Shown one piece after another: positions 30,207 through 38,032 of a stretch of DNA of 38,229 nucleotides. A model generated the notes under the pieces. It saw only the letters and a list, made by a program, of their open reading frames with translations, did not search any database and had not been told where the DNA came from. Source of the DNA: JAFGDH01 sp964447525 (GTDB taxonomy: Archaea > Aenigmatarchaeota > Aenigmatarchaeia > QMZP01 > QMZT01). Position 1 is the stretch's first letter; the number at the start of each line of letters is the position of its first letter. The stretch lies in the NCBI GenBank assembly GCA_964447525.1, contig CAYUSU010000007.1:1-38229 (forward strand), given 5' to 3'. Position numbers and translations under genes: made by a program.

Positions 30207-31382
30207 ATGATGGGAACAAAAATCCTCATTTTATCGTTATTCCTTCTTGTGGTTATTTCGAGCGGGTGCGTTTCCACCCAGAGGAACGAGTCGTCGGTTC
30301 CAAGGATACAGGAGATAGGCGTGTTGGAAGGCCCGATAGGAAACGAATATGACATAATATTCACTTCCATTCGTCACGTGCTCACCGGTAACGAATGCCT
30401 CGCGATCAAGGGGAAGCCGAAGGAAAACTTCATCCTTGATCCTTTATGCAACCAGGCAATATACCGGTCCGGTGATCTCTTCGCAAGAAGGCAGTTGTAT
30501 GTGATGGATATGGAGACCGGCGACGTGGCCAGGGCGATGGAAACGCTCTGCTTCCATTTGAGCGGACAGGTTATCGATCCTTTGACGATAATGACGTCTG
30601 CCGCATGTTCGGATACCGACAACGATTTTCTTGTCAACGACAAGGACGAGATAAACCTTTACAAGTATAACGTGACTTCCAAAACAATGGAATGCGTGAC
30701 CTGCGGAACGGGACTGGAAGCGATAAACAATCCCGACTGGTCGCCTGTGCGGGGGAAGATATTGTTCTCGGCCAGGGAAGGGCAGTTCCCGAACAACAAC
30801 CATTTGTACACTATTGATCCGGATAAGAACCTCGTGCAGATCACCAGCGATCCTGAATACATGGATTTCGACTGTTCCTGGTCGGAAGACGGGATGAAGA
30901 TCGTGTTTTCCAGATTGCCGGTCCCGGCGTTCGAACGACCGTCTGGAATATGGATCATGGATTCGGACGGGACGGGAATGAAGCAAATCACCAGTGGCGG
31001 GGCAAACCCGTACGACGAGGAAAACTTCGGTCCGTTCCCCGTGGGACTGGACGCAGATCCGGACATTTCCCCGGACAACGGGAAGATAGTTTTCACGAGG
31101 CTGAAAACAGGGAAAGAGAACGTCCCGTTCGGCGTGTGGCAGCTGATCATAGTAGACATCGATACCGGTACAGAGACCGTTTTCGATTCAGAACATGCGA
31201 ACATGGTACCGGAATGGAAGGAAGAAGGGATACTTTTCATAAGGCAGAAGGCGGCCTCTGCGCCGATGGAAATAAAGCAGTCCCTCTATTATTTCGACCC
31301 GGGAAGCGTAAAGTTCACTGAGATGGAGAGTTACCCTTACAGCGTGTTCCCGGTCGGGGCAGCGTCGGCGAGTTGGATATAG
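30207..31382 (+). CDS. TolB-like beta-propeller lipoprotein, 391 aa
   Basis: The signal (ILILSLFLLVVISSGC) ends in a lipobox. The mature part has repeats of the TolB/PD40 type: NPDWSPVRGKILFSARE, DCSWSEDGMKIVFSRL, DISPDNGKIVFTRL and PEWKEEGILFIRQ, the D-x-x-W/I-S-P-D-G-x-x-I-x-F pattern. It probably forms a six- or seven-bladed propeller outside the membrane and may bind another envelope protein. Two ATGs stand side by side (30207 and 30210). A nested inverted repeat lies just upstream. Confidence 0.8.
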   Translation: MMGTKILILSLFLLVVISSGCVSTQRNESSVPRIQEIGVLEGPIGNEYDIIFTSIRHVLTGNECLAIKGKPKENFILDPLCNQAIYRSGDLFARRQLYVMDMETGDVARAMETLCFHLSGQVIDPLTIMTSAACSDTDNDFLVNDKDEINLYKYNVTSKTMECVTCGTGLEAINNPDWSPVRGKILFSAREGQFPNNNHLYTIDPDKNLVQITSDPEYMDFDCSWSEDGMKIVFSRLPVPAFERPSGIWIMDSDGTGMKQITSGGANPYDEENFGPFPVGLDADPDISPDNGKIVFTRLKTGKENVPFGVWQLIIVDIDTGTETVFDSEHANMVPEWKEEGILFIRQKAASAPMEIKQSLYYFDPGSVKFTEMESYPYSVFPVGAASASWI

Positions 31383-31423
31383 CTCTTTCCGCAGAATAAC
31401 CATGGGATTAATCTTATATCCCT

Positions 31424-31738
31424 TCACACGATCGATATTATGCTACCGAGCAGCCCGTAAAGAAGGAAATAGGATATGAAAAAGCCCGATATGACCGAGA
31501 GCAGGGCATTATGCTCCCCCGGCACGCCCTTCCTGACCATGAGGAACCATGACAGGAAGCCAAAAACGATCGAAACCGCGAAGAAATACGCGTAAGAGAA
31601 CATCTCCCCCATACCCGGCGGGGGATGGAATAGAAGTACGAGAGGGGAAAACAGAAGAACGGCGATATAAATTATTATGGTTATTACCCCGAAGGAGCTC
31701 GCGGCCACGTTCCCGGCGCTGTCTTTCTTTTTCGCCAT
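31424..31738 (-). CDS. Membrane protein with three helices, 104 aa
   Basis: A basic start (MAKKKDSAGN) precedes three hydrophobic helices (about 17-36, 47-66 and 80-102), with a PPPGMGE loop between the first two. No family recognised. It lies 18 nt after the stop of the next gene upstream on the same strand and may be cotranscribed. Confidence 0.6.
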   Translation of the reverse strand: MAKKKDSAGNVAASSFGVITIIIYIAVLLFSPLVLLFHPPPGMGEMFSYAYFFAVSIVFGFLSWFLMVRKGVPGEHNALLSVISGFFISYFLLYGLLGSIISIV

Positions 31739-31756
31739 GAATAATATTGGGTGGTC

Positions 31757-32320
31757 CTAAGATTGTTCCGCCGGGACTATGTTTCCGTACAATGCGTTTA
31801 CTGTAAAACATTCAATGGAATCTATCGGTTCCGTTAATCTCATGGCAAAATTCACCATACCGTTTCCGATAAGCGGCAATCCTTCATGCTTTTCGGGCGT
31901 GCCGTAAGGGAAAAAGAACGGATTAGTCTCTTTATTGCTTGTATTTATGTCGAATAATGTCGGCTTTTCCACGCGGATTCCGTCGAAACCCTCGATCTTC
32001 CGGAGTATTTTTTCCACAGAATTAAGTTGCCAGGTCCCGTAACCGTTGTTATTGGTACCCGGGAGATAGAAACTTTCGCTCAGGACATCTTTGCACGGAT
32101 CAAGATGCTCGTTCCTTGTATCCATGTACGTTCTGTACAACGTTCCGATGTGCCTCATCATCCTCGCTGCCTTTTTCGGGTCACTGTCGGAGAGCAGCAT
32201 CACGACGTCCCTGAGATTTGCCCTGTAGAAAGGATTCACGTAAGGCAGTATGGCGGCTTCCCTGCTGAATGCCCTCTTGTCCTTCGCGTCCTCGTTGAAG
32301 TAAGGGAATTTAAATCTCAT
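31757..32320 (-). CDS. Hypothetical protein, 187 aa
   Basis: Soluble, with an N-terminal helical half (ANLRDVVMLLSDSDPKKAARMMRHIGTLYRTYMDTR) and a loop-rich second half (FFFPYGTPEKHEGLPLIGNGMVNFAMR). No family recognised. The ATG at 32320 is in an AT-rich context. Confidence 0.55.
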   Translation of the reverse strand: MRFKFPYFNEDAKDKRAFSREAAILPYVNPFYRANLRDVVMLLSDSDPKKAARMMRHIGTLYRTYMDTRNEHLDPCKDVLSESFYLPGTNNNGYGTWQLNSVEKILRKIEGFDGIRVEKPTLFDINTSNKETNPFFFPYGTPEKHEGLPLIGNGMVNFAMRLTEPIDSIECFTVNALYGNIVPAEQS

Positions 32321-32395
32321 GTTATTATAATCGTGGAAAATCTTTTAAGCTATGAATGTACCCGGGAAGTGGTGAATATTCTTCGTGCTGAGTTT

Positions 32396-32698
32396 TTAAT
32401 TTCCTATTTCCTTCAGCCCTAATTCGTTCAACTTCTTTAAAACCGTTTCTCTCATCTCAGAAGGAGAGCCTTCAAAACCATAAGACAATACGCTCATCGG
32501 GTATTCCGGCCATTCGCCTTCATAATCCCCGATCATCACATTTATGAAAAAAGGACTCTGGACATAAACATTGAACGCGAGGTCACCCGGCCTGTAGGTT
32601 TTGGGATCCTCCCTTTCCCGCGCCTTCCTGATGTAATGCCCGGCCATCTGGCTGACCCCGACTCCAACCTGATCTTCAGATGTTAGTAACATTACCAT
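32396..32698 (-). CDS. Hypothetical protein, small paralogue family, 100 aa
   Basis: The second half reads FFINVMIGDYEGEWPEYPMSVLSYGFEG then a helix (MRETVLKKLNELGLKEIG). The product of the gene at 33069 has the same order (SLMITIKNGSEE, FSYGF, a Pro, then a helix ending in GLK), so the two look like paralogues. No known family. The start ATG-GTA-ATG at 32698 follows AAAGGGGAAG. Confidence 0.5.
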   Translation of the reverse strand: MVMLLTSEDQVGVGVSQMAGHYIRKAREREDPKTYRPGDLAFNVYVQSPFFINVMIGDYEGEWPEYPMSVLSYGFEGSPSEMRETVLKKLNELGLKEIGN

Positions 32699-32722
32699 GA
32701 TCTTCCCCTTTTAATATATTTT

Positions 32723-33067
32723 TCAGTAATTTGCCCATCGTTTCAGTTCAGCTTGCGTGGGATTCTCTTCCTCTATTTTAAACGTTCTGTGATATTCAGC
32801 GACCTTGAAGTATATGTTTGGCATATCGGTAAAAACTATGCAGTTATAAAAAATATCATCATTAACGACCTGTGCTGCTACAGTCCCTTCTCCCCACAAT
32901 TTCAATAGTGCTTTTTTGTGCTCTTTGATCCTTTCAGGGATTCTGGAAAAGAATATTCCCTCGACATACAGTCTTGTCGCTGCGAGATCCTGTTCTGTTG
33001 TCGGGTTACCCGCCAGAACTTCTCTTATGTCTAGCATTTGATAATTTTTTTCGCTCATTTGAATCAT
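32723..33067 (-). CDS. Hypothetical protein, 114 aa
   Basis: Soluble protein with helix-rich first half (DLAATRLYVEGIFFSRIPERIKEHKKALLKLW) and strands in the centre (FYNCIVFTDMPNIYFKV). The start ATG 33067 lies one base after the stop of the upstream gene, so the pair is coupled; ATG 33058 is an alternative with a TATTTTAT stretch about 23 nt before it. Middle gene of a likely three-gene unit (33410 to 32396). Confidence 0.5.
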   Translation of the reverse strand: MIQMSEKNYQMLDIREVLAGNPTTEQDLAATRLYVEGIFFSRIPERIKEHKKALLKLWGEGTVAAQVVNDDIFYNCIVFTDMPNIYFKVAEYHRTFKIEEENPTQAELKRWANY

Positions 33068-33068
33068 C

Positions 33069-33410
33069 TCAGAATAAAATATTTTCGTCTTTTATTTTGA
33101 AATATCTTTTTAGGCCTTTTTCAGTCAGTCGTTCTTCTACGTATCGAATAAATCCGGGCATTTCTTTAAAACCATAAGAAAATTGATTTAACATTCTGGT
33201 TTCCTCGCTTCCGTTTTTGATTGTGATCATTAAAGAATTCCCTTTTTCATATGAAATATCAAATTGCAACAATTCAGGGTTTTTATGTCCAATCAATTCC
33301 TTGATTGTTGCGTCCGCCTGGTCTTCCGGCGTATACAATCCCGGTTGTGTCCATGGAATTTTTAATTCGTTGTTTTCAGTTCCTTCCGGAACTCTTTTTC
33401 TTTGTGGCAT
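33069..33410 (-). CDS. Hypothetical protein, paralogue of the 32396 gene, 113 aa
   Basis: The start is basic (MPQRKRVPEG); then DISYEKGNSLMITIKNG, LNQFSYGFKEMPGFIRYVEERLTEKGLKRYF. The FSYGF-x2-MP-helix-GLK part matches the paralogue at 32396. It may be a sensor-like alpha/beta protein but no family is recognised. First gene of a likely three-gene unit, with GTTTAAATATTT upstream. Confidence 0.5.
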   Translation of the reverse strand: MPQRKRVPEGTENNELKIPWTQPGLYTPEDQADATIKELIGHKNPELLQFDISYEKGNSLMITIKNGSEETRMLNQFSYGFKEMPGFIRYVEERLTEKGLKRYFKIKDENILF

Positions 33411-33470
33411 ACTTCTTATAGAAATTGTAAATATTTAAACCTTACTGTAATTGTTACTCTTTGGTGGCAT

Positions 33471-33797
33471 TTATGCCATATCCAGATCCGGTCCAGTCTG
33501 CGTTTTCTTATCAATAAGTATTTCCGTGATTTCTTCGCTGAAATCCCCGTTAAGGAAGTCCTTCATCGCCTTTCCGGATCCGACATCCACCTTTTCCAAC
33601 AGGTCATCAAAATACGATCCGTCATACCTGAATATATGATCCTGGATGTTCAGTGTGTTTGCCCCCCTTTCCAGTGCACTGGCATATGCGTTTATGAGCA
33701 TGTCTTTCTGTCTGTTGTAAGAATTTACGTTCGAGACCATCCACGTAGCAATGAAAGGGATGCCCGTGAACAGCAGGATTTTCTGGTATTTTTTCAT
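33471..33797 (-). CDS. Exported or anchored small protein, 108 aa
   Basis: A basic start and one hydrophobic helix (QKILLFTGIPFIATWMV, residues 5-21) are followed by a soluble, helical domain (NRQKDMLINAYASALERGANTL, DDLLEKVDVGSGKAMKDFLNG). Bound by an uncleaved signal or anchor. No family recognised. Confidence 0.6.
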   Translation of the reverse strand: MKKYQKILLFTGIPFIATWMVSNVNSYNRQKDMLINAYASALERGANTLNIQDHIFRYDGSYFDDLLEKVDVGSGKAMKDFLNGDFSEEITEILIDKKTQTGPDLDMA

Positions 33798-33832
33798 AAT
33801 ATTTTTGTGATGGTAAATTTTTTAAGCGTGTG

Positions 33833-34051
33833 TTACAGTGGTTTATAGTCAATTCCTTCGCATGCTGGTTCGGAAGGGTTGCAGAATTTCCCGCGGTCCC
33901 TTTTAAAATCCGAGTTCCAGTTGAAACGTCCGGCCTGGCAAACCTGATAAGAAATGCGGCCGTATATGTTGCTGGAAGATTCTCCATCGATGTATTTCCT
34001 GCATGTACGGCAATCTTCTTCCCGGCAAACATCCGTTTCTGCGGTTTCCAT
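33833..34051 (-). CDS. Small Cys-rich protein, 72 aa
   Basis: Cys occur as VCREEDCRTCRKY, YQVCQAGRFNW and KFCNPSEPACEG, with no signal peptide. ATG 34051 is 25 nt after TATA-like GTTATATTC, so a leaderless start there is better than an upstream one. The pattern suggests a metal-binding mini-protein. Divergent from the ICMT-like methyltransferase gene. Confidence 0.6.
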   Translation of the reverse strand: METAETDVCREEDCRTCRKYIDGESSSNIYGRISYQVCQAGRFNWNSDFKRDRGKFCNPSEPACEGIDYKPL

Positions 34052-34110
34052 GCAATCACTTATTGAAAGAATATAACGAAGTTTTTTAAGCACCGATCCA
34101 ATTTTAGAGC

Positions 34111-34617
34111 ATGTATCATTATTTTTTCGTGATAGCGCTGGGATGCTTCGGCTACCATACGATCATCCATGTCCTGGAGTATTTCGATTTCTTCAAGGCA
34201 TGCGACAGGATTCATTTCTCGATAGGGATCTCCATGTTCTTCGGATGGGTTTCGTATTTCTACATGTCCTTCTTCGACCCCTTCATGGGCAGGATCACCT
34301 CATTGAACCTGTTCGGCATCCCTCTCCTGATCGCCGGGTTCTACCTGCTGGTTGAGTCCCACCGGAAGGTCTATAAAAGGATGTACGGAAAGGGCCCGCT
34401 GATCAGGGACGGCGTGTACAAATATCTCCGTCACCCCATGTATTTCGGCGAGATACTCATGTTTCTTGGCGCTCCGATCCTCGGCGGGAGCTTTCTTACT
34501 CTTATGATATCGCCGGTGTTCATAATCATGGTGATGATCTGGAGGTATTTCGAGGAAAACCTGCTGATCGAAGAGTTCCCGGAATACGCGGAATACCAGA
34601 AGAAGACGTTATTCTGA
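34111..34617 (+). CDS. Isoprenylcysteine methyltransferase-like membrane protein, 168 aa
   Basis: Four to five membrane helices and the C-terminal ICMT/PEMT motif are visible: GVYKYLRHPMYFGEILMFLG and a tail EENLLIEEFPEYAEYQKK. This family methylates small or prenyl-linked substrates at the membrane with S-adenosylmethionine. The true substrate is unknown; many prokaryotic members stand alone. It precedes the ArsM-like methyltransferase by 37 nt on the same strand, so the two may be linked. Confidence 0.8.
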   Translation: MYHYFFVIALGCFGYHTIIHVLEYFDFFKACDRIHFSIGISMFFGWVSYFYMSFFDPFMGRITSLNLFGIPLLIAGFYLLVESHRKVYKRMYGKGPLIRDGVYKYLRHPMYFGEILMFLGAPILGGSFLTLMISPVFIIMVMIWRYFEENLLIEEFPEYAEYQKKTLF

Positions 34618-34654
34618 CCAACGTATTTATTTCTGCCTTTACAAATCTGGATAC

Positions 34655-35395
34655 ATGGAGAAAGACCACGTCAAGAAGATAGTCAGGGAGAATTACAGCA
34701 AAATAGCCGAGAACAGGGGAAGCTGCAGATGCGGCTGTAACAAAGACAACGATAAGATATCAAAGGAGATCGGATACTCCGAAGAGGAAATGTCAAAGGT
34801 CCCCGGGGCCAACATGGGACTGGGGTGCGGCAACCCGACTGCGATAGCCGAAATAAAGGAAGGATACACGGTCCTCGATCTCGGGAGCGGCGCCGGATTC
34901 GACGCCTTCCTGGCCGCGGGCAGGACAGGAAAGACCGGTAAGGTCATAGGCGTGGACATGACCAAAAAAATGATAGAAAAGGCCAGATCGCTTGCATCAA
35001 AGCACGGTTACGATAACGTCGAGTTCAAACTTGGCGACATAGAGGACCTTCCCATAGACGACTCGTCCATCGACATAATAATCAGCAACTGCGTGATAAA
35101 CCTCTCGCCTGACAAGCCTGCCGTTTTCAGGGAAGCTCACAGGGTCCTGAAGCCTTCCGGCAGGATGTTCGTATCGGACATAGTCCTCCTGGAAGAGCTC
35201 ACGGAAGACCAGAAAAACAACGAGCGTCTTCTGACTGGCTGCGTGGCGGGCGCCCTGTTAAAGGACGAATACATCCATCTAATAAAAAAGGCAGGGTTCA
35301 CCGTAAGGATACTGAACGAGAACAAGAGCATAAGCAAGGAACAGTACCAGGGGATCCCTCTGGAAAGCCTCGCGGTAGAGGCAACTAAAAAATAA
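34655..35395 (+). CDS. arsM: Arsenite methyltransferase (ArsM-like), 246 aa
   Basis: A Rossmann methyltransferase with VLDLGSGAGFD (residues 73-83) and the Cys set expected for arsenite binding: C58 in LGCGNP, C146 in SNCVINL and C196 in TGCVAGAL, plus N-terminal CRCGC (24, 26, 28). The enzyme adds methyl groups from S-adenosylmethionine to As(III). The length is at the short end for ArsM and the C-terminal domain is reduced. No arsenic regulator or pump was seen nearby. TATA-like GTATTTATTTC lies 20-30 nt upstream of the ATG. Confidence 0.85.
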   Translation: MEKDHVKKIVRENYSKIAENRGSCRCGCNKDNDKISKEIGYSEEEMSKVPGANMGLGCGNPTAIAEIKEGYTVLDLGSGAGFDAFLAAGRTGKTGKVIGVDMTKKMIEKARSLASKHGYDNVEFKLGDIEDLPIDDSSIDIIISNCVINLSPDKPAVFREAHRVLKPSGRMFVSDIVLLEELTEDQKNNERLLTGCVAGALLKDEYIHLIKKAGFTVRILNENKSISKEQYQGIPLESLAVEATKK

Positions 35396-35415
35396 ATCCT
35401 GTCATCAGTTTATCT

Positions 35416-36045
35416 TCACTTAAGAGAAATCCCGTCTTTTCCGAAGTCAATCAGAATATGCTTATCGCATGCATTCCTAAGCTCCGTGGAACTTCCTGAA
35501 TATGCGTGGAGATTTACCACCTCTACTTCGTATGTCTTTAACAGATTGACAGCGGGTACGAAATCAGCGTCACCGGAAAGGATGATGATATTTATCTTTT
35601 TTCTCTTTCTTGCTTCCTCTATGGCGTCAACCACGAGCTGCACGTCTATTCCCTTTTCTTTTGTGAGTTTTATCAGACCCATCTCCATTAGAAAATCCCT
35701 GAGCTTCTTTATGTATGAAATGGGAATACCGACCTTTTCGCCGGAACGCTTTATTTTACTGTTCCTTACGTCTGCGATGTAGCGGAGTTTTCTGGTTTTT
35801 ATGACTATTCTGGGATCTGATTTCAGGAGGCGGAGATGAAAGGCCTGCTGTTTTGAATACCCGTTAGGGTCCCTTTTGATGTTCTTGACTGCATCATAGA
35901 AGTATATCTTCTCGATTTCATATAATCCGGACAATTTTTCAAATAACTGTGAAAAACCATCTGCATTGAACGGTAAGCAATTTTGCTTTTTGAGGCTATG
36001 GTAGAAATTAGAACTGTCGATGAAAACTAATGTTTTTGGTTTCAT
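35416..36045 (-). CDS. NYN domain protein (LabA/DUF88-like), 209 aa
   Basis: The NYN (PIN-like) nuclease pattern is clear: LVFIDSSNFYHSLK at the start, EKGIDVQLVVDAIEEARKRK in the middle and ILSGDADFVPAVNLLKTYEVEV with the second acidic site (D-x-D) near the end. These proteins are predicted RNases or RNA-binding proteins. ATG 36045 is chosen since the family starts at KTLVFID; the open frame extends further upstream through a GC-rich hairpin. It is convergent with arsM. Confidence 0.85.
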   Translation of the reverse strand: MKPKTLVFIDSSNFYHSLKKQNCLPFNADGFSQLFEKLSGLYEIEKIYFYDAVKNIKRDPNGYSKQQAFHLRLLKSDPRIVIKTRKLRYIADVRNSKIKRSGEKVGIPISYIKKLRDFLMEMGLIKLTKEKGIDVQLVVDAIEEARKRKKINIIILSGDADFVPAVNLLKTYEVEVVNLHAYSGSSTELRNACDKHILIDFGKDGISLK

Positions 36046-36056
36046 AGGAATATAAG

Positions 36057-36093
36057 CCCACGTTTGCAGCAGACAAGCCGCCGCAACCGTGGG
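36057..36093. promoter_or_regulatory. GC-rich 37-bp imperfect palindrome upstream of the NYN gene
   Basis: CCCACG-T-TTGC and GCAA-C-CGTGGG pair perfectly except one T-C mismatch, around a 15-nt centre that itself can pair in part. It lies between the NYN gene start and its TATA-like AAATATATATTATTGC. It may be an operator, or a hairpin in the leader or 5' end of the mRNA. Confidence 0.45.
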
Positions 36094-36197
36094 GATGCAA
36101 TAATATATATTTGTTGTCGAAAGATATATAAAATATTCGGTCAACGGAATCAGTTGTTTTTATCTTTATGTTTCCCTCTTTTTAAAGTTGACTCCCA

Positions 36198-36392
36198 TCA
36201 TTCTTCGAACACGAACAGTTCCTCTATCTTAGCCCCGAGAGCCTTCGCTATATCATGAGCCAATCGAAGCGACGGGTTGTACTTCCCCTTCTCCAAAAAG
36301 ACGATGGTCTCACGCCTGACACCGACCTTACGGGCCAGATCTTCCTGCGTCATCCTGTGCTTCGCCCGGAACTCCTTTATACGTGTCCTCAT
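36198..36392 (-). CDS. Small XRE/lambda-type HTH regulator, 64 aa
   Basis: A complete lambda repressor-like helix-turn-helix (KEFRAKHRMTQEDLARKVGVRRETIVFLEKGKYNPSLRLAHDIAKAL) and nothing else, the usual archaeal mini-XRE. The start overlaps the stop of the preceding DUF2178 gene (ATGA), so it is the last gene of a five-gene operon. It probably controls that operon, as in other archaea with XRE-DUF2178 pairs. Confidence 0.9.
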   Translation of the reverse strand: MRTRIKEFRAKHRMTQEDLARKVGVRRETIVFLEKGKYNPSLRLAHDIAKALGAKIEELFVFEE

Positions 36393-36778
36393 CGGGCGTC
36401 ACCCTTCCTGACGAAGTACCACCTGAAAAGGACCAGCGTGGCTATCATGAAGAATATGACCAGTCCCAGCACGTGCTGCACCGAAAGCTCCGCTAAATCC
36501 AGGTAATCCACCCAGAACAGCAGGCACGCGAGCATCAGCACGGAGAACCAGGAATAGGCGGAGGCGAACGCTCCCAGTTTCCTCGTTCTCTCGTCCCCTC
36601 TGGGGGAATCTCCTTCCCTGTATATCCTGACAGCCGTTACCAGAAATAGCATCCCCGCTACCATTACCGGTATGCTTATAATGGATGAGAATCCCTGCAG
36701 CTGGAGCGAAAGCCCCAGCAGCACCAGAAGAACCCCGGCAATCATTCTGTATTTCTGCCCGAACCGTTTCATGATCAT
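36389..36778 (-). CDS. DUF2178-like membrane protein, 129 aa
   Basis: Four membrane helices, two at the N-terminus (about 14-32 and 36-53) and two at the C-terminus, with the middle motif PRGDERTRKLGAFASAYSWF, the conserved DER-K--A-AYSW of DUF2178. Start ATG 36778 overlaps the upstream stop (ATGA); an earlier start in that frame would lie inside the upstream gene. Fourth gene of the operon. Confidence 0.75.
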   Translation of the reverse strand: MIMKRFGQKYRMIAGVLLVLLGLSLQLQGFSSIISIPVMVAGMLFLVTAVRIYREGDSPRGDERTRKLGAFASAYSWFSVLMLACLLFWVDYLDLAELSVQHVLGLVIFFMIATLVLFRWYFVRKGDAR

Positions 36779-37209
36779 TCTCCTCTCCTCCTGAACCAGA
36801 AGTACATGACGAAGAAGAACAGCGCCGAACCGAGTACCACCCCGATCGTCATATACGTTCCGACGAGGCTCCAGTCTCCGGTTCTCTCCGCGACCACTTC
36901 TCCGGCGTACCTTGAAACTAGGGCAGCGTATATGGCAAACAGCCACGAGTAGTATCCGGCCTTCTGCATGTGTTTCTTGGACATCTCGTCCTCCGCAGGC
37001 AGGCCCGCCTTGTATGACCTGAACCTGTTCCTTATCAGTATGAATGCCAGTACCACAACCACCACAACCACAGCATTGAGTATAATTTCGTCAGCGGTCG
37101 GGGGAATCCCCGACATGAAATAAACCGCAATACCCAGAAGAACCATGACGATAGCCAAAAACCCCATCATTATCCTGTTACGGTCCTCTTTCCTTTCTTT
37201 CCCTTTCAT
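36775..37209 (-). CDS. DUF2178-like membrane protein, 144 aa
   Basis: Four membrane helices; the central motif reads PAEDEMSKKHMQKAGYYSWLF, the DE-x(7)-KAGYYSW signature of this family. The ATG at 37209 is chosen since GAGGTGAT lies at the right distance; a GTG three codons earlier is possible. Function of the family is unknown; often next to a mini-XRE regulator. Confidence 0.75.
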   Translation of the reverse strand: MKGKERKEDRNRIMMGFLAIVMVLLGIAVYFMSGIPPTADEIILNAVVVVVVVLAFILIRNRFRSYKAGLPAEDEMSKKHMQKAGYYSWLFAIYAALVSRYAGEVVAERTGDWSLVGTYMTIGVVLGSALFFFVMYFWFRRRGE

Positions 37210-37219
37210 ATCAATCACC

Positions 37220-37642
37220 TCAGACTTCCCCTTTCCTCCTGAACCAGAAATATGCCAGGAAAAACACCAGCCCGGACACTAACACAACGGAAGCAACGAT
37301 GTAATTCGCTCCTATCGGCGGGAACCCGAACTCCTCCTCCAGGAATATCCCTGCCCACATCGTACCTATGGCCGCCCAGATCGAGGACATCCATGCGTAA
37401 TACCCGGCCTTGAACGAAATTCCCTTTTCCCTCTCGTCCTTGGTAGGCAGTCCCCTGCGGATGTCGCCCAGCTTGTCCCTGAGCATCCACACCGCCGCGA
37501 GCACTATCACGAGCACCAGGCCCATCATCACCATCTCCGATAAATTAAGCTCGCCGGCATTAAGGAGATAGAATGACATGGTAAACACCACGGCAAGCAC
37601 GATCCCTATCCCAGCAATCAATATCAGAGTTTTCTCGTTCAT
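37220..37642 (-). CDS. DUF2178-like membrane protein, 140 aa
   Basis: Helices at about 6-27 and 35-54 and two more near the end flank the central PTKDEREKGISFKAGYYAWMSS motif, very like the next gene, so the two are tandem paralogues. The start overlaps the upstream stop (ATGA). The C-terminal FLAYFWFRRKGE end recurs in its neighbour (MYFWFRRRGE). Confidence 0.8.
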   Translation of the reverse strand: MNEKTLILIAGIGIVLAVVFTMSFYLLNAGELNLSEMVMMGLVLVIVLAAVWMLRDKLGDIRRGLPTKDEREKGISFKAGYYAWMSSIWAAIGTMWAGIFLEEEFGFPPIGANYIVASVVLVSGLVFFLAYFWFRRKGEV

Positions 37643-37956
37643 TTCTTCCCCTTCCTTTCCTGCTTAACTTCCTTCTTTCCCTTGCCTGTCTTCCTGGTCT
37701 TCCACTTGTCCCTGTTCGCGAGACCTATCGCCATCCAGCATAAACCAATGGCGAAGAGCACCATCCCGAAGGGCATATTCAGGGTCAGCCAGAACACGAT
37801 CCCAAGGGGAACCCATGAGATCCCAATCACGAAGAACGTGTAATAATCGGTCTCCTTCCTTTTGCCCGGGTTCTTCCTAAAATACAACAACATCACCGCG
37901 AGCAGCACCACCATAAGGACCCCTATTCCGACAGTGATCCACATAATCAAGCTCAT
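37639..37956 (-). CDS. Small membrane protein, first gene of the DUF2178/XRE operon, 105 aa
   Basis: Three membrane helices (about 4-25, 40-56 and 61-80) then a Lys-rich tail (KWKTRKTGKGKKEVKQERK). It lacks the DUF2178 motif. A strong ribosome site AGGAGGT lies 7 nt before the ATG. Its promoter includes two direct repeats with TATA elements. Confidence 0.7.
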   Translation of the reverse strand: MSLIMWITVGIGVLMVVLLAVMLLYFRKNPGKRKETDYYTFFVIGISWVPLGIVFWLTLNMPFGMVLFAIGLCWMAIGLANRDKWKTRKTGKGKKEVKQERKGKK

Positions 37957-37995
37957 ACCATTACCTCCTAACCAACCAAATCACTCGAATCAATC

Positions 37996-38032
37996 ATGTT
38001 ATATATTTCTAACCTTATGTTATATATTTCTC
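37996..38032 (-). promoter_or_regulatory. Tandem TATA direct repeats upstream of the DUF2178/XRE operon
   Basis: The 15-bp sequence ATGTTATATATTTCT occurs twice (37996-38010 and 38018-38032), 22 nt apart, about two DNA turns. Read on the minus strand both contain AAATATATAAC, a good TATA. The second copy overlaps the stop of the upstream partial gene. This may be a doubled promoter or the binding site of the operon's XRE regulator. Confidence 0.6.

Noticed and set aside
30444..30986. Long minus-strand frames opposite the TolB-like lipoprotein
   Set aside because: The plus strand encodes a clear signal peptide and propeller repeats; the antisense frames are shadows with many Arg and His.
36126..36150. 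TTCGGTCAA near 36136 as a fourth TTCGG-N6-CCGAA site
   Set aside because: It matches the first nine bases of copy 3 but is followed by CGGAA instead of CCGAA at the right spacing, so it is not a dyad.
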